From assembly GCA_949987565.1 (NCBI GenBank), contig OX465103.1:24321963-24385962 (forward strand): 64,000 nucleotides of DNA. The letters are read 5' to 3'. The notes beneath the pieces were generated by a model, which searched no databases, was not told where the DNA came from, and was given only the letters and a program-made list of their open reading frames with translations. This DNA comes from Luidia sarsii. Taxonomy: Eukaryota > Echinodermata > Asteroidea > Paxillosida > Luidiidae. Within the stretch, counting starts at the first letter, position 1. Every line of letters starts with the position of its first letter. Shown here one piece after another: positions 47,275-58,826 of the stretch. The position numbers were made by a program, and so were the translations under genes.

Positions 47275-47925
47275 CAGACGTTTCGATCCTAGCAGGACCT
47301 TTTTTTCGAAAAGTTCTGCCGGGACCTTAATATTTCAAAGAACCCGCAAGGACCTTATTTCAAAGGCCCTGCCAGGACCTTATTTCAAAGGCCCTGCAAG
47401 GACCTTATTTCAAAGGCCCTGCCGGGACCTTATGTCAAAGGCCCTGCATGGACCTTATTTCAAAGGCCCTGCCGGGACCTTATTTCAAAGGCCCTGCCGG
47501 GACCTTATTTCAAAGGCCCTGACGGGACCTTATTTCAAAGGCCCTGCATGGACCTTATTTCAAAGGCCCTGCATGGACCTTATTTCAAAGGCCCTGCCAG
47601 GACCTTATTTCAAAGAACCCGCAAGGACCTTATTTCAAAGGCCCTGCATGGACCTTATTTCAAAGGCCCTGCCAGGACCTTATTTCAAAGAACCCGCAAG
47701 GACCTTATTTCAAAGGCCCTGCATGGACCTTATTTTAAAGGCCCTGCCGGACCTTATTTCAAAGGCCCTGCCGGACCTTATTTCAAAGGCCCTGCCGGAC
47801 CTTATTTCAAAGGCCCTGCCGGACCTTATTTCAAAGGCCCTGCCGGACCTTATTTCAAAGGCCCTGCCGGACCTTATTTCAAAGGCCCTGTCGGGACCTT
47901 ATTTCAAAGGTCGAAACGGACAGCC
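47275..47925 (+). repeat. 25/24-bp minisatellite inside an inverted-repeat element
   Basis: The array (about 47300-47912) has about 23 units built on GGCCCTGCCGGGACCTTATT + TCAAA. The first two-thirds are 25 bp; a homogeneous block from about 47745 lost one G and is 24 bp. It is bounded on the left by CAGACGTTTCGATCCTAGCA and on the right by GGTCGAAACGGACAGCCC, the two arms of the 'GACGTTTCGATCC' family. The unit itself resembles the family's interior (AGCAGGACCTTTCTCAAAGG), so it probably expanded from it. Confidence 0.9.
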
Positions 47926-48684
47926 CTCGTCATTCCATGCATTTTTATGATCAAAATGTTTGCCGTGCTAACTAAGAGCCGCACATATTCCGTGCCCCGA
48001 AACTGGTGCATGGCCACCTACACACCAAAAAGCTATTTGTATCAATCCGCTCAGCACACAGTTGTAGACAATTCAAGCTCTCGTCAACTTTGCTTTTCCG
48101 AATCAGCGTATCACTGGCTCACTCCAGTTGAGTGTTCTTCCACATACGACAAACAGGTCACTACGGGATTCCTTTGCTCCTCGCCACCATGTTTTCCCGG
48201 TTCTGTTTTTTTAAAGAGCTGCTTCGCATCGCGGCTAGGGGCCAAACGGCAGAAGAGGCCCGCTGTATAAAGAGAAAAAAAAGAGGGGAAGGAAGACGAA
48301 TAGGCCAAGACATCCGGCTGGACGCACTCGAGAAAGAATTAAAGGCTCTCCCGCGAAGACCTTGGCAGCCCCGGGTCATATATGCCATATTGTCGCGGCC
48401 AGCTTTACGCCCGAATACATTCTGGACGAATATTTTGTTCCCCCTCCCACCTCCACACTCCATATCTTCCGTTAACCCCGCCCCCTAATCTAGGCAACGA
48501 CGCCGATAGTGCGTCCGCGACGTGACGTCACACAGTGTGTTTATCCCGGCCCGATGCGCCACCAATAGTGCACATTGAATGTTCTCCATTTCGACGTGGG
48601 TTTGTTGGTTTGGGGTTTTTTTTTCAACTCCAGTGTTGTGACGTCAGTGAACTTGTGGCTATTCGGAAATGAATAGTAAGTAAT
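47926..48684. other. Unassigned intergenic DNA
   Basis: Unique-looking sequence with frames on both strands to 118 codons and no recognisable domain. Confidence 0.4.
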
Positions 48685-48960
48685 GTATACACTAATGTTG
48701 CGAACTGCTGACTGACTTAAATGGCAAAAGGCAAAACTCAAGAAGGAAGAGAGTCTGACGTTCTCGATCCTTGCATGGCTTTTTCAGAGGCTAACAATGA
48801 TTAGCAAATAATTCGATTGCGAAATACTGACAAATAATTATACAACGTTCTAGATCAGTTAACTTCAGCAGTTAAAGTAATAGGCCTATACAAGAAATGT
48901 TGCAAAATGCATACTGACTTTAAATGACCCAAATGTAAAACACAAAAAAGTAGAGGGCAT
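48685..48960. mobile_element. Two fragments of the 'GACGTTTCGATCC' family leader
   Basis: 48694-48795 (TGTTGCGAACTGCTGACTGA, later TCTGACGTTCTCGATCC) and 48897-48960 (TGTTGCAAAATGCATACTGA). Both are diverged, and the second lacks the arm. Confidence 0.55.
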
Positions 48961-49096
48961 GATTATAATATAATAAGCTCGAAACGCCAGTAAACAGGGA
49001 TAGCAATTAGTGATCATTTGCGTCTTTCTTGCTTTCACACCCAAGGAAAGATAGCCGACCATTATTGTTTTATGGGGGGAGGCTGCCATATATTGA

Positions 49097-49170
49097 GCTG
49101 AATGGCTCAGGTGGTATGAGCGCTGATACTTATAACTAGAGGTCTCCGGATCAAATCCAGCTTCAGTCAA
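49097..49170 (+). ncRNA. tRNA-like sequence (SINE head or tRNA pseudogene)
   Basis: An A-box-like TGGCTCAGGTGG is followed about 40 bp later by a B-box-like GGATCAAATCC. The D-stem GCTC/GAGC is perfect and the acceptor ends (CTGAA / TTCAG) pair. The anticodon and T stems have mismatches, so it is not a working tRNA. The internal RNA polymerase III promoter spacing and the position next to dispersed repeats suggest a SINE head. Confidence 0.4.
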
Positions 49171-50429
49171 TTTTGTTGGGCCCATTGGCTAGCGTGATGC
49201 AAAGGTCCCAGTCCGTTGACTCCCGTTTGATTGAAAACACTTCAGGGAATATTTCAACCAAAAAGGGAATATTTCAACAGCACCAACATAGAACTAAAGA
49301 CTCGACGTACCACACTGCACCAGACGTTGTATACGTAGATACGTAGATACGGCCCGCCCTCTCTCGAATTGATTCAGCTCTGCCCGCGTTATCAAATGCC
49401 GGGAATCTAGAGGTCTACAATGTACGGTAGTATATGAGCTAGTCTTTCCTTTCACACAAAAAGAGCTTTGGGGGAGTAACCGTATCTCCCCGTGTGCCAT
49501 AATGCACCGGGTATTCCTAGATTAGTCACAGACATGCCACGGAAGTGCTCGTCAGATATTCCGAGTATAAAGCCATCCTGACTATCTTATCCTGGCCATC
49601 GAAATGCGACTCTGCGGACTTCTAATAAGCCCCACAAAAAGGTGGGCGCTCTTAAATGTATAACTCAGCCGAGATTTCATCGCTGCACCCGATGCGTCGT
49701 TAGATTTGCGATGGCCTGGTTATTAATGAAAAACCAAAATTGCTGGCAGAACTTTCTTTATATTTGTTGGGTCGGTTCTTACAAATAAACAAAAAGGCGG
49801 GGATGTCTCATCGCTTCCCGAGCAGAGGGCTTAAACCAGGGGTGTGCTTCGTGACCCGTCACCGGGGTAATAGCTCTTTGGTGTCTCAATGGGAGAGGAG
49901 GGCTCTCTGTGACGTCACGGACAGAACAGCGGTCTGGATAGAGCCTATCATCTAGGTGGCACAGACGCAGGGCTTTGTGTGCGCGGGCCAGGGGGCTTAC
50001 ATAAGGTGGGTTGTGGGTACCAGAACAATGGGTGGGTACACAGAACAACGGGACCGCTCCTTGTGGGGTACTTTTTTGGAACCCCATAAGGTTTGCACCA
50101 AACTGATTATTTGGAATTAACTCAAAAAGGAGAAAATTTCCGAGGTACGTTTACGTCGCAAATAGAAATTTCAGCCTTGGGAAGTGATTCTGGTTCGAAA
50201 GGGAGCGATTTGAATTAGGATTTTCTGGGAGTGTTTTTTTTTAAAGTACATAAGAACAAAGGAAATAACCCACAAGTATACGCGCGTATAATTTATACGG
50301 GTGGGCGAGCTAGGTGGCACAGATGCAGGGCTTGGGGGTGAGCTTGCGGGGCAGGGCGCAAGGCGGGGGCAATGCACTAGGCGACGTTGGCTCGGGTCGA
50401 TTCATTGACATTCAGAACGGTGGAGAGAG
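49171..50429. other. Unassigned DNA with a 24-bp dispersed direct repeat
   Basis: CTAGGTGGCACAGACGCAGG (49952) recurs with one change at 50309, followed in both by GCTT. Otherwise no gene is recognised. Confidence 0.45.
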
Positions 50430-50850
50430 ATGGAGATACGGCACAGAAGGAGAGGGAAAGGGGGAGTGGGTAAGGGAGAGAGAAAGTGCGCTAGATTGAA
50501 CGAGAAAGGGAGGGGGAGGGAGAGAGGGAGAGGGGTTAGGGAGAGAGAAAACAGTGAGAGAGAGGGAAAGAGGGGGGAGAGGGTGGCAAGGGGAGAGAGG
50601 GGGAGAGAGAAGGGAGAGAGGGGAAGAAGGTGGGAGAGAGGGAATGGGGGTGGGGAGAGACACTGAGACAGACATGTAGAGGGAGAGAGAGAAGGAAGAG
50701 AGTGAGGGGAGGGGAGAGAGAATGGAGAGAGAGAAAGGGAGAGAGAGAAGGGGGGAGAGAGGGAAGAGAGAGATGGAAAGGGAGAGATGCCAGGGTTAGA
50801 GAGAGGGGAGGGAGAGAGCGAGAGAGACGGGAGAGAGATGCAAACAAATT
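50430..50850. repeat. GA-rich polypurine tract
   Basis: Irregular GAGAGG/GGGAGA sequence. Arg/Glu frames are compositional. Confidence 0.9.
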
Positions 50851-51462
50851 GATAATCGTTTCTGCATTCTACAGTCGCGGGCGTTGACCATCGCTGCGGG
50901 TTTCACGTTCGCCGGGCCATCAATTGATTGAACGAAACGCAGAAACTCGGGATCGTATCCGAAGAAAGAACCGACCAAAAAAAAGTCTTCCGGGGGGGGG
51001 GTTGTGAAGAGTGTCAGGGCGTATACTGTCGGAGCGGGGATTAGCTGGAGAGACCACTGTAACATGTCCGCTGTCAGATCTTCATGTACCCGACTTAGTC
51101 CGTGATTGATTCCTGACGACTAGCTTTGTCTGTCGCACGGGGCAAAGACCGATAGCGTGGACGTCGTATAAGTCCCCGCACCGTCGCCCCCTTTTCATGC
51201 AGGAGGAGAAGGAGCTGGGGAAAGGGGAGGAAAGACAGAGAGAAGGAGGAGGAGAAGGGGGGGCCTACATAGAAGCTTTAGGGAGATGTCATCGGCGTCT
51301 CTGCTTGTCAGGATCCGCGGAGGACCGAGGAGGGATCCGGGGGGAGGGGGGAGGGGGCGTTGAGGCATCGACGTCTCCTGGGGGTCGGGCCTGCTTTCCG
51401 GGGGAGATATGTCATTTTCGCAGAAGCGTCGAGCACCCCTGAGCGCTGAATGTTTTGCGGTC

Positions 51463-51470
51463 TATAAAAG
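51463..51470 (+). promoter_or_regulatory. TATA box candidate
   Basis: TATAAAAG in a GC-rich setting, with GC-rich DNA about 30 bp downstream where transcription would start. The first ATG after it (51559) opens an 81-codon frame to 51801 with no recognisable domain. Promoter status is a guess from motif and spacing. Confidence 0.25.
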
Positions 51471-51809
51471 TGGCCTCCGTTCAGCGCTCGGCCGGGTCAC
51501 TGCACCACACTCCCGGCCCGGGGCTTATAACTTAACTAACTGGCGTGCAGGGTTGAGGATGGCCAGATCTGCAAGCCATCATATTATCCGAAGCAGCGCC
51601 GCCTTTCTTTTTTTCTCGTCAACTTTTCGCCGGAGTGTGCGAAAGCTATACATGGATGCGTCTTATTATGGCGACCTCAGCGACCGACGAGGGAAACTCG
51701 TCAATTCGCACGGATTCTCTGATCTGGGTTTAGTGATCACTCCGCTGAGCGGCTCGCTCCCTTCAACAAACGGGGACACGGGGACCAACGCAGGTCTGTG
51801 AATAATTAA

Positions 51810-52534
51810 TCATTCCTTCATGTACGGTACACACACAGAAACAAGGCATTAGGATCCCTATAGAGGTGAATCTCCCGCGGTCTCACGATCAATCGCAACT
51901 CGACTTACAATCACCGAGTGCAATGGAATGGAGCTATGAATAGTATAAGGCTGAGTACAGTCCGATATACGTCATCGTTCCTGGCGATCCAATCTTTGCT
52001 CAAAGGCTGCTGTTATGGCTTGCTGAAATGGCGCAGCGTTCTGTCTGAGAAGTCGAGCTGTCCCTCGTTCAAAGTTAGCCCTTAGGCCTTATAGTTGCCC
52101 CCGCCCCCCTAAAAAAAAACAGTTTGTCTTCGTGTATGGTCTACTACCGACGCTTGTCATCTCCATCCTCTCGTGAAAAAAAAATGGTGAGCTATTCACA
52201 AAAACTTCGGCGTTTAGTGGGATGTCCCGTGCATTAGGTGTGTGTGGATTGAGCGAGATCGAACAACCCACTGGAAGTCATCCGGGCGACACTGATGTCC
52301 GGCAAGCCTCGGGAATGTCATTGGCATAGCGCGCTCTACTTACGGCTGACCTATAGCCTAACCTCTTTCTTTTCTGCGTTGGCATTGACGAAGAAGATTA
52401 TTGTGAAATGCGAAGTCGTTCTTGTTATACTCGTGCATTGAGTGAGCATTGGGCTTTGCGCTATGGCGGTTTGAAAATGCACTATCCTCTCCCTTTACAG
52501 TACATAATATTGCAGTTTGCAACATTTTTTGTAT
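51810..52534. other. Unassigned intergenic DNA
   Basis: A short stretch at 51885-51915 (ACGATCAATCGCAACTCGAC) resembles the interior of the 'TTTCAC' MITE family. GCAGTTTGCAACATTTTTTG at 52512 resembles the leader of the 'GACGTTTCGATCC' family, so the LINE below may have landed in an older repeat. Confidence 0.4.
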
Positions 52535-53237
52535 ATTACATAATATTAACATTAATGTTGATGTCCGAAATTATATTATTAGGATGAGTATGAAGGGCAT
52601 CAGGAAGAAATTTACGGACACGAAATTCACTTCCCCCATTGCAGAGACATTCTGGGAAAACAAATACTCCAACCATAACTTTGTCTGGAAAGTAATATGG
52701 AAAAGGGTAAATTATTGCTGTCCAGATAGTAAGACCTTCTCTATTAACTGGAAAATTGTACATAACTGCTACCCCACGCAAGTCTGGCTTCACAAAAGAA
52801 AGAAGAGCGAAACGGAAATCTGTACTTTTTGCAATGATGGAATAGACTATGTAGAGCACTTGTTCTGGTTTTGTAAAGTGGTTAAGCCTCTTTGGAGTGG
52901 AATCGAAAGGATTGCTACGTCAAAATATGGCAAAGCGATTACATTGACGGTGGAGAGTATTCTTTTCGGGGAAGGTGATACACATAAGGACTACCGGTAT
53001 TTAAATAGCCTAATTTACATCGGTAAACAAACAGTGAACCGTTTCAAATATGGCCAGTATTCTAATCTTGTCTTTCTTTTTGAAAAAGAACTTAGGATCC
53101 GTCATATTATGAAGTAAGATGTCTGCTAATTTGTGGCGTGTTAATTAGTTGATTGAGCAGAAGATTAACTGTACTTTGTAATTTAATTAAGTATTCATTG
53201 AATAAATCAGAAAAAAAACATATATTATTACATAATA
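52535..53237 (+). mobile_element. 5'-truncated LINE with 3' tail and probable target duplication
   Basis: The LINE body is about 52546-53220. It ends with AATAAA (53201-53206) and an A8 run (53211-53218). An 11-bp direct repeat ATTACATAATA flanks it (52535-52545 and 53227-53237), the expected product of target-primed insertion, though AT-richness weakens it. The coding part is annotated separately. Confidence 0.65.
52584..53117 (+). pseudogene. LINE reverse transcriptase C-terminus with zinc-binding (zf-RVT) motif
   Basis: Part of an open frame running 52449-53117 (222 codons); LINE-like similarity begins near codon 46. It contains FSINWKIVHNCYPTQVWLHK, then a CCHC cluster C125-x2-C128-x8-H137-x4-C142 within ICTFCNDGIDYVEHLFWFC, then W-G-I and a basic C-terminus. 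This arrangement is the zinc-binding domain found after the reverse transcriptase of L1/Tx1-type non-LTR retrotransposons, where it is thought to help nucleic-acid binding. The polymerase (YxDD) and endonuclease parts are absent because the copy is 5'-truncated. The frame is intact to its stop, so the insertion is relatively young, but it cannot act on its own. Clade assignment to L1/Tx1 is inference. Confidence 0.8.
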
Positions 53238-53634
53238 ATGCATTACATTTTAATATCAAGAGTTATTTCCAACTGCTCATATTTTTGATGAAAGTATAAA
53301 TTGCCTCGGATAAAGGTACTTCAATTAGGGCTGCTCGACGTAATAAGCGCTGAGTGCTCGGTGCTTTGCCCCATGCCTGATAAAACAATTCGGGCAGCTC
53401 GGGCAAACCCTCATTGAATTACATTCTCCTCTACGCAAACATCATGTTGTGTCTATCATAAAGGTCCTGTATGCCAGGATCGATACGTCAGGCCATGCAC
53501 ATTTTTGTAGATCCGAATTTTGGTCTTTTAAAGTGAGGGGGTAGTTTGCGCAATTCTTGTATAATACGATGTAAATTAGATGTGCATTCTATTTTTTAGA
53601 AATGTCCTGCTAGGATTAAAACGTAGGGTCTTCT

Positions 53635-53985
53635 AATTTCTCCATCTCTTCCCTCTCTCCTCTCTCTCCTCTCTCTCCCCTCTTTCCCCTCTCTCCCCTC
53701 TCTCCCCTCTCTCCCCTCTCTCCCCTCTCTCCCCTCTCTCCCCTCTCTCCCCTCTCTCCCCTCTCTCCCCTCTCTCCCCTCTCTCCCCTCTCTCCCCTCT
53801 CTCCCATCTCTCCCCTCTCTCCCCTCTTTCCCATCTCTCCCCTCTATCCTCTCTCTCTGCCTCTTCCTCTCTCTAGCTCCCCCTCTCTCTCTCCCTCTCT
53901 CCCTCATCTTTCTCTCTCCGTCTCTCTCTGCCTCTCCCTCTCTCTCTCTCTCCTTCTACCCCCTCTCTCTCTCTCTCTATCTCTA
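53635..53985. repeat. (CCCTCTCTC)n polypyrimidine tract
   Basis: A regular CCCCTCTCTC-type decamer/nonamer array at about 53690-53830 inside CT-rich sequence. Confidence 0.95.
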
Positions 53986-54316
53986 GAATTAGCTTTAAAT
54001 CCAATGCCTATAAAAATTGTTACACCTCAGATAATATGGATTGATGCTGCTCTTCGTGTGAAATTCATGTACTTAATTAGCATATCGACAAATTTCGGTC
54101 AAAGTGTCCGCAAGTATAGCTAATATATTTCAAAAGCATTCATAGACTCCAAATATTCGGGAGGGACAGACCGACTTATGGGCAAACGATTTGGCTAACC
54201 ATTTCCCCTAGATGCGCAATGGGACTTTGCGCAATCGGTACGATACCGCAAGGATTCAAGTTTGCGCGCCACAAATCCCTCCTCCATTTTAAGATGGCAT
54301 TCCGACCTGTAACGTT

Positions 54317-54645
54317 ATCCAACATATGCATGAAATAGCACACCTGTAAACATTTCACCTCAATCCGCCAACCGGCCGAGTCTCGAGTAAAATAGTGAAA
54401 ACCGCTTCATTTGTTAGGCGAAAATGCAGCGTTCAACGCCGTATTGTTCCGAAAAATAGTTTAGATCTCGGTGAGACGTAAACGATTTCTTTTACTCTTT
54501 TCTTCCAAAATATAAAATTTTAGGCAGACATTTTTCAGTGAGAGGTTTCTACTATAACCATCTTCTAACTGTACGAGTTTCCTGTAAATCTGTAAACATT
54601 TTCTGTTGTTCGATCTTACCATGCAATATTGCGTAGGGGCTTTAA
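54317..54645 (+). mobile_element. TTAA-flanked MITE, subfamily 1, copy 3 (left end missing)
   Basis: Starts within the family at ATCCAACAT and runs to GCAATATTGCGTAGGGGCTT with TTAA at 54642-54645. It shares ATGAAATAGCACACCTGTAA and CGCCAACCG with 28158-28540. The left terminus is deleted. Confidence 0.8.
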
Positions 54646-55490
54646 AGCAGTACGGCCGATGAAAGCCACCCCGCCCCCAGTATTACACACACACATCCGT
54701 TTCAAGAGCTTGACTAATCCGTCGCCTTGGCAGCTTTAACGGGACTTCGGAGCATCACTTTTAATCAGAGTTGATTTGAAAACCACACGTCACAAAATGG
54801 TCACAGCTCTCCAGAGTGTTCACACCGGCCAAGGCCGAACCCACAAGCGTGACGCGCTTCCCGTATCAGGACAGCCTTATATAAATAGACTGGCATTTTT
54901 GTCAGGACAAAATGGCACGGTCCTATGGTTTTGAGGCGATTAGGAATCAAAACCAACACACTTCCCCACTAAGACACAGCTATACGCTGCTGATTTGGGA
55001 GGCTGTTACCCCTCGGGAATATTAGAACAAAATGATATTCACGAATCCACTTTTGGATAATACACTTCCCGCGCTAAAGCAAATCTGGCCCACATTCAAA
55101 CCTGACCCTAAATCAATGCGATTTTGGTGTTTGTTTTACTTTTGGGAATCACACGCTGGAATGCAAAATAATTTATGGACGCGCTGTACAGACGCAGAAC
55201 TGGGCCCTTTTCCAAAACCCTGCTTAGGCTCAGGCTCCGGCTTCGTCTTTCTTTCCTTCGTCCATTTTCAAGTACAAGGCATGAAAACGGAAGACCTTTG
55301 GTGCCGTTGTTTAATATTAACTGCTTTTTGAAGAAAAACAAATCTACTCGCTTCAACTGCAACAAAGAACTCCAACCTGTGTTTTCAGCTTTTGGATGAC
55401 ACAGACGAAGCCGGAGCCGAAGCCTAAGCCGGGGACTGTCTGAACGGTCTATCCAACTGACTACGAATAACTCTTAGTCTGACTGAAACC
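54646..55490. other. Unassigned intergenic DNA
   Basis: No gene recognised. GCTTAGGCTCAGGCTCCGGC at 55223 and its inverted relative at 55399-55432 belong to the unclassified repeat also seen at 7389. Confidence 0.45.
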
Positions 55491-55582
55491 GACTCGACTA
55501 CCGACTCGACTTCCGACTCGACTTCCGACTCGACTTCCGACTCGACTTCCGACTCGACTTCCGACTCGACTACCGACTCGAC
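55491..55582 (+). repeat. 12-bp minisatellite
   Basis: Seven to eight TCGACTTCCGAC units (TTCC/TACC variants). Confidence 0.95.
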
Positions 55583-55764
55583 TAGAGACAGAAAGACAGA
55601 ATGGCACCAAATGAGACAGAGAGACAGAGAGGGGCAGAGATAGAAAGAGACATAGATGAAGCACGCGCGATGCAGATTAGACGAAAACACTCGACTACCC
55701 AAAAATAACCAATCTGTCATCATCAAGCCATCGATTAGCTGAGTCCGGATAACTAAGAGAGAGA

Positions 55765-56045
55765 GAGAATGACAGAGGCAGAGGCAGAGGCAGAGGCAGA
55801 GGCAGAGGCAGAGGCAGAGACAGAGACAGACAGAGACAGAGGCAGAGGCAGAGACAGAGGCAGAGGCAGAGGCAGAGCCAGAGACAAAGACAGAGGCAGA
55901 GGCAGAGACAGAGACAGAGACAGAGGCAGAGGCAGAGGCAGAGACAGAAACATAGACAGGGACAGGGGCAGGGACATAGGCAGAGGCACAGGCACAGGCA
56001 CAGGCACAAGCACAGGCACAGGCAGAGACAGAGACAGAATGTAGA
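55765..56045. repeat. (GAGGCA)n/(GAGACA)n tract
   Basis: Hexamers GAGGCA, GAGACA and, near the end, CAGGCA. Degenerate toward 56240. Confidence 0.95.
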
Positions 56046-56609
56046 GACCGATATAGGGGTAGAGACAAAGATAATAGCGGAGGCAGAGACCGAGGTAGAG
56101 ACAAAGGCGGAGACAATTATTGCAGAGACGGATGCAGACTGTGGCAGAGACAGAAATACAGAATCGGGCCGAACGAGACGCAGAGAGACAGAAAGACAGA
56201 GAGGGGCAGGGATACAAAGAGACAGAGATGAAGCACGCGAGAGAGAGAGAGAGAGAGACTTGAAGAAAACAAACTGAAATAATAATCAAGCACAGGAAAG
56301 TTTACAACGAGACAGGAAAACCGACAGGAAGAAGTCCCCTCCGGTTTGAGGGGGGGGGATATATTTGAGGCAAGGGTGGGGGAGATGAATCATAACATGC
56401 CTGAGCGTTGAGGGCGGCACAGCCGTATGGTCGAGGTCTCCCTCCAAGTATGTTGTTCCCGACCGGAGTGCGCGGTCGGGCAAAAACACAAAACGTAGCG
56501 CACAGCAAGGACCACTTGAGCTTGGGTTACTCGACCGACCTACCCATATCGGCGATCATAGCGCTATGATCGATGCTATATCTCTATTTTCAACGACAAG
56601 TTTATTTCC

Positions 56610-57355
56610 CTCGACTCACTCTCTCCACCTCTCTCTCTCTCTCTCCCTCTCTCCCCTCTTCATCTCTCTCTCCCCCCCCCCCTCCTCTTCCTCTCTCTCT
56701 CTTCACCTCTCTCTCTCCACCACTCTCTTTCTCTCTCCCTCTCTTCCCCTCTCCCCTCTGTCTCTCTCACTCCATCTCTCTCTCTCCCTCTCTCTCTATA
56801 TATTTATCTCTCCCCTCTTTCTCTCCTCCTCCCTCTCCCTCTCTCACTTGCTGTCCCTCTCCTCTCTCTCTCCATCTTTCTCTCTCACTCTATCTCTCTC
56901 TACAGTATCTCTCTTTACCCCATCTCTCTGTCCTCCTCTCTCCCTCTCTCACTCTCTACCCCCTCTCTCTCCTCCTCCTCCTCCTCTCTCTCCCTCTCTC
57001 ACTCTCCCTCCCTCTCTCTCTCTATCCCACTATCTCTCTATATATCTATCTTTCTCTACCCCTCTCTCTCTCTCTCTCTCCCTCTATCTCTCTATATATC
57101 TATCTTTCTCTACCCCTCTCTCTCTCTCTCTCTCTCTCTTCCTCTATCTCTCTATCTATCTATCTTTCTCTACCCCTCCCCCTATCTCTCTCTCCCCCCT
57201 CTATCCCTCTATCTCTCTATCTATCTATCTCTCTCTCTACCCACCCCCCCCCCCTCCCTCTCTCTCTCTCTCTCTCTCTCCCTCTATCTCTCTATCTATC
57301 TATCTCTCTCTACCCCTCTTTCTCTCTCTCCTTCTTTCTTTTCCTCTCTCCTCCT
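56610..57355. repeat. CT-rich tract with (CTATCTCT)n segments
   Basis: Polypyrimidine with a repeated block of about 65-70 bp containing CCTCTATCTCTCTATATATC and CTTTCTCTACCCC, recurring roughly at 57018, 57082 and 57140, with shorter relatives after. Confidence 0.9.
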
Positions 57356-58826
57356 CCGGCCCCGTTCGGGTGTCCAGAACGGTGCGAGGGGCCGCAGCAC
57401 TTGTGAAACTATTATTGGGCCAACCCACCGAGTCCCTATAAGAAGGAATGAAGGCTCTGGCTTCGGTTTCATTGCCGTCGCCCGTCGTCGTGCCAAGATA
57501 GAGATGGAGAGAGCGGGCCTTATACTGGCCGCGGGTTCTTCACTGAATGGGACACCCAACCCTCTAACCCTGGTCACACTACAGTCGCACTGCCGTAGGC
57601 GTGGACAATCATGGCACATCATTATTTCCTGGATATTCCGAGTGCATTCTTAAGTAGCCCGGCCGCATTCTAACAGCGTTTACAGAATGCTCGTACTGTG
57701 TCCCAACAGTGAGGTTGGGCTGCGTTCTATACGGGCGGCCAAATGGGCCAACATTAAAAGAAGTCATGTTTGCATTCAACTCTTCCGAACACTTGCTCGG
57801 CTGAACCCATGCAGTCGTTCGCTCAACTAATTCGCACGGATTCCGTCCACTGTTATCCACTCGTCGATAAAAATGTGATAAAAATGGGACTTCGATTCAT
57901 GTTTAGTGAATGTGCTCTCACCTCGCCATGCGGAGATTGGATCAGTCGATTTGAGTTGACCGTGCAGATTTGAAGACGTCCTCTGTTTGGCCTGATATGT
58001 TTTCAATCGACCTCGCTTGACATCTTGTTAAAATTTCCCAGTGTCCTGTACGGCTTAGAGATTTTTAAATCTACGACCACACGCTGAGATACCCCCCCCC
58101 CTCCTCTGCCCATTGTACAATTTTCCCCCATCGAATAGCGTAATAGCATTAGCAGTCTTTCGCGACCGTCTACACGTGGTACCAGTGACATTCATTCGCC
58201 CCGCCGTATTGCGTCCGCATACCTGCTAGGACAATCTCATCACGGGGGGATTGGTGCAATGTCGTCACGCTCCCGTTCCCCTGCACCCCCCCCCCCTCCT
58301 CCCAATAGGGAGAAATCCCTTAGGGTGGGTGGGGCCGGGTGTCAGCCTTGATAACAAAAAAAAAATCTGAAGGGAAGTTCCCACGAGCTAGGTTTGGAGT
58401 CGGTATACCAGACTCGGATTTTTGTTTTCCCTTCAGGAGGAATCGAATGCGAAGCCGTACAGTGTTGCATCCTGAAAATGAGCCGCGGTCTGTGGGCGCC
58501 GGATTCGGGGCATCTATGCATTCGGGTCGTTATCGCCCTACAGCCAAGCATCGGTGTATAATGCACCTCGGCAAAGGTGACAGAGAAATATCAATCGGGC
58601 GAGGGGGAGGGGAGAGGGCGGTGAAAAGCGGGAAATGACACGTGCACGTCAATCTAGACCGTGGGCCATTGGGTGCGGATAGAACAAGGGCGCCACCAAG
58701 AACGACAGTGGTGATATGAATCGTTTCTAGGCCAATCAGGAATGCTGATACCCATTCCCATCAGCCGTACAGTCAACCAAGGACCAATTTACTAGAGCTG
58801 CTTAAGCACTCTAATGTGCTTTTATA
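57356..58826. other. Unassigned intergenic DNA
   Basis: No gene recognised. C-runs near 58087 and 58287. Confidence 0.45.

Noticed and set aside
47432..48270. Repeat protein (GPYFKGPA units) over the 25/24-bp array
   Set aside because: Change from 25- to 24-bp units shifts the register, and the array lies inside an inverted-repeat element.
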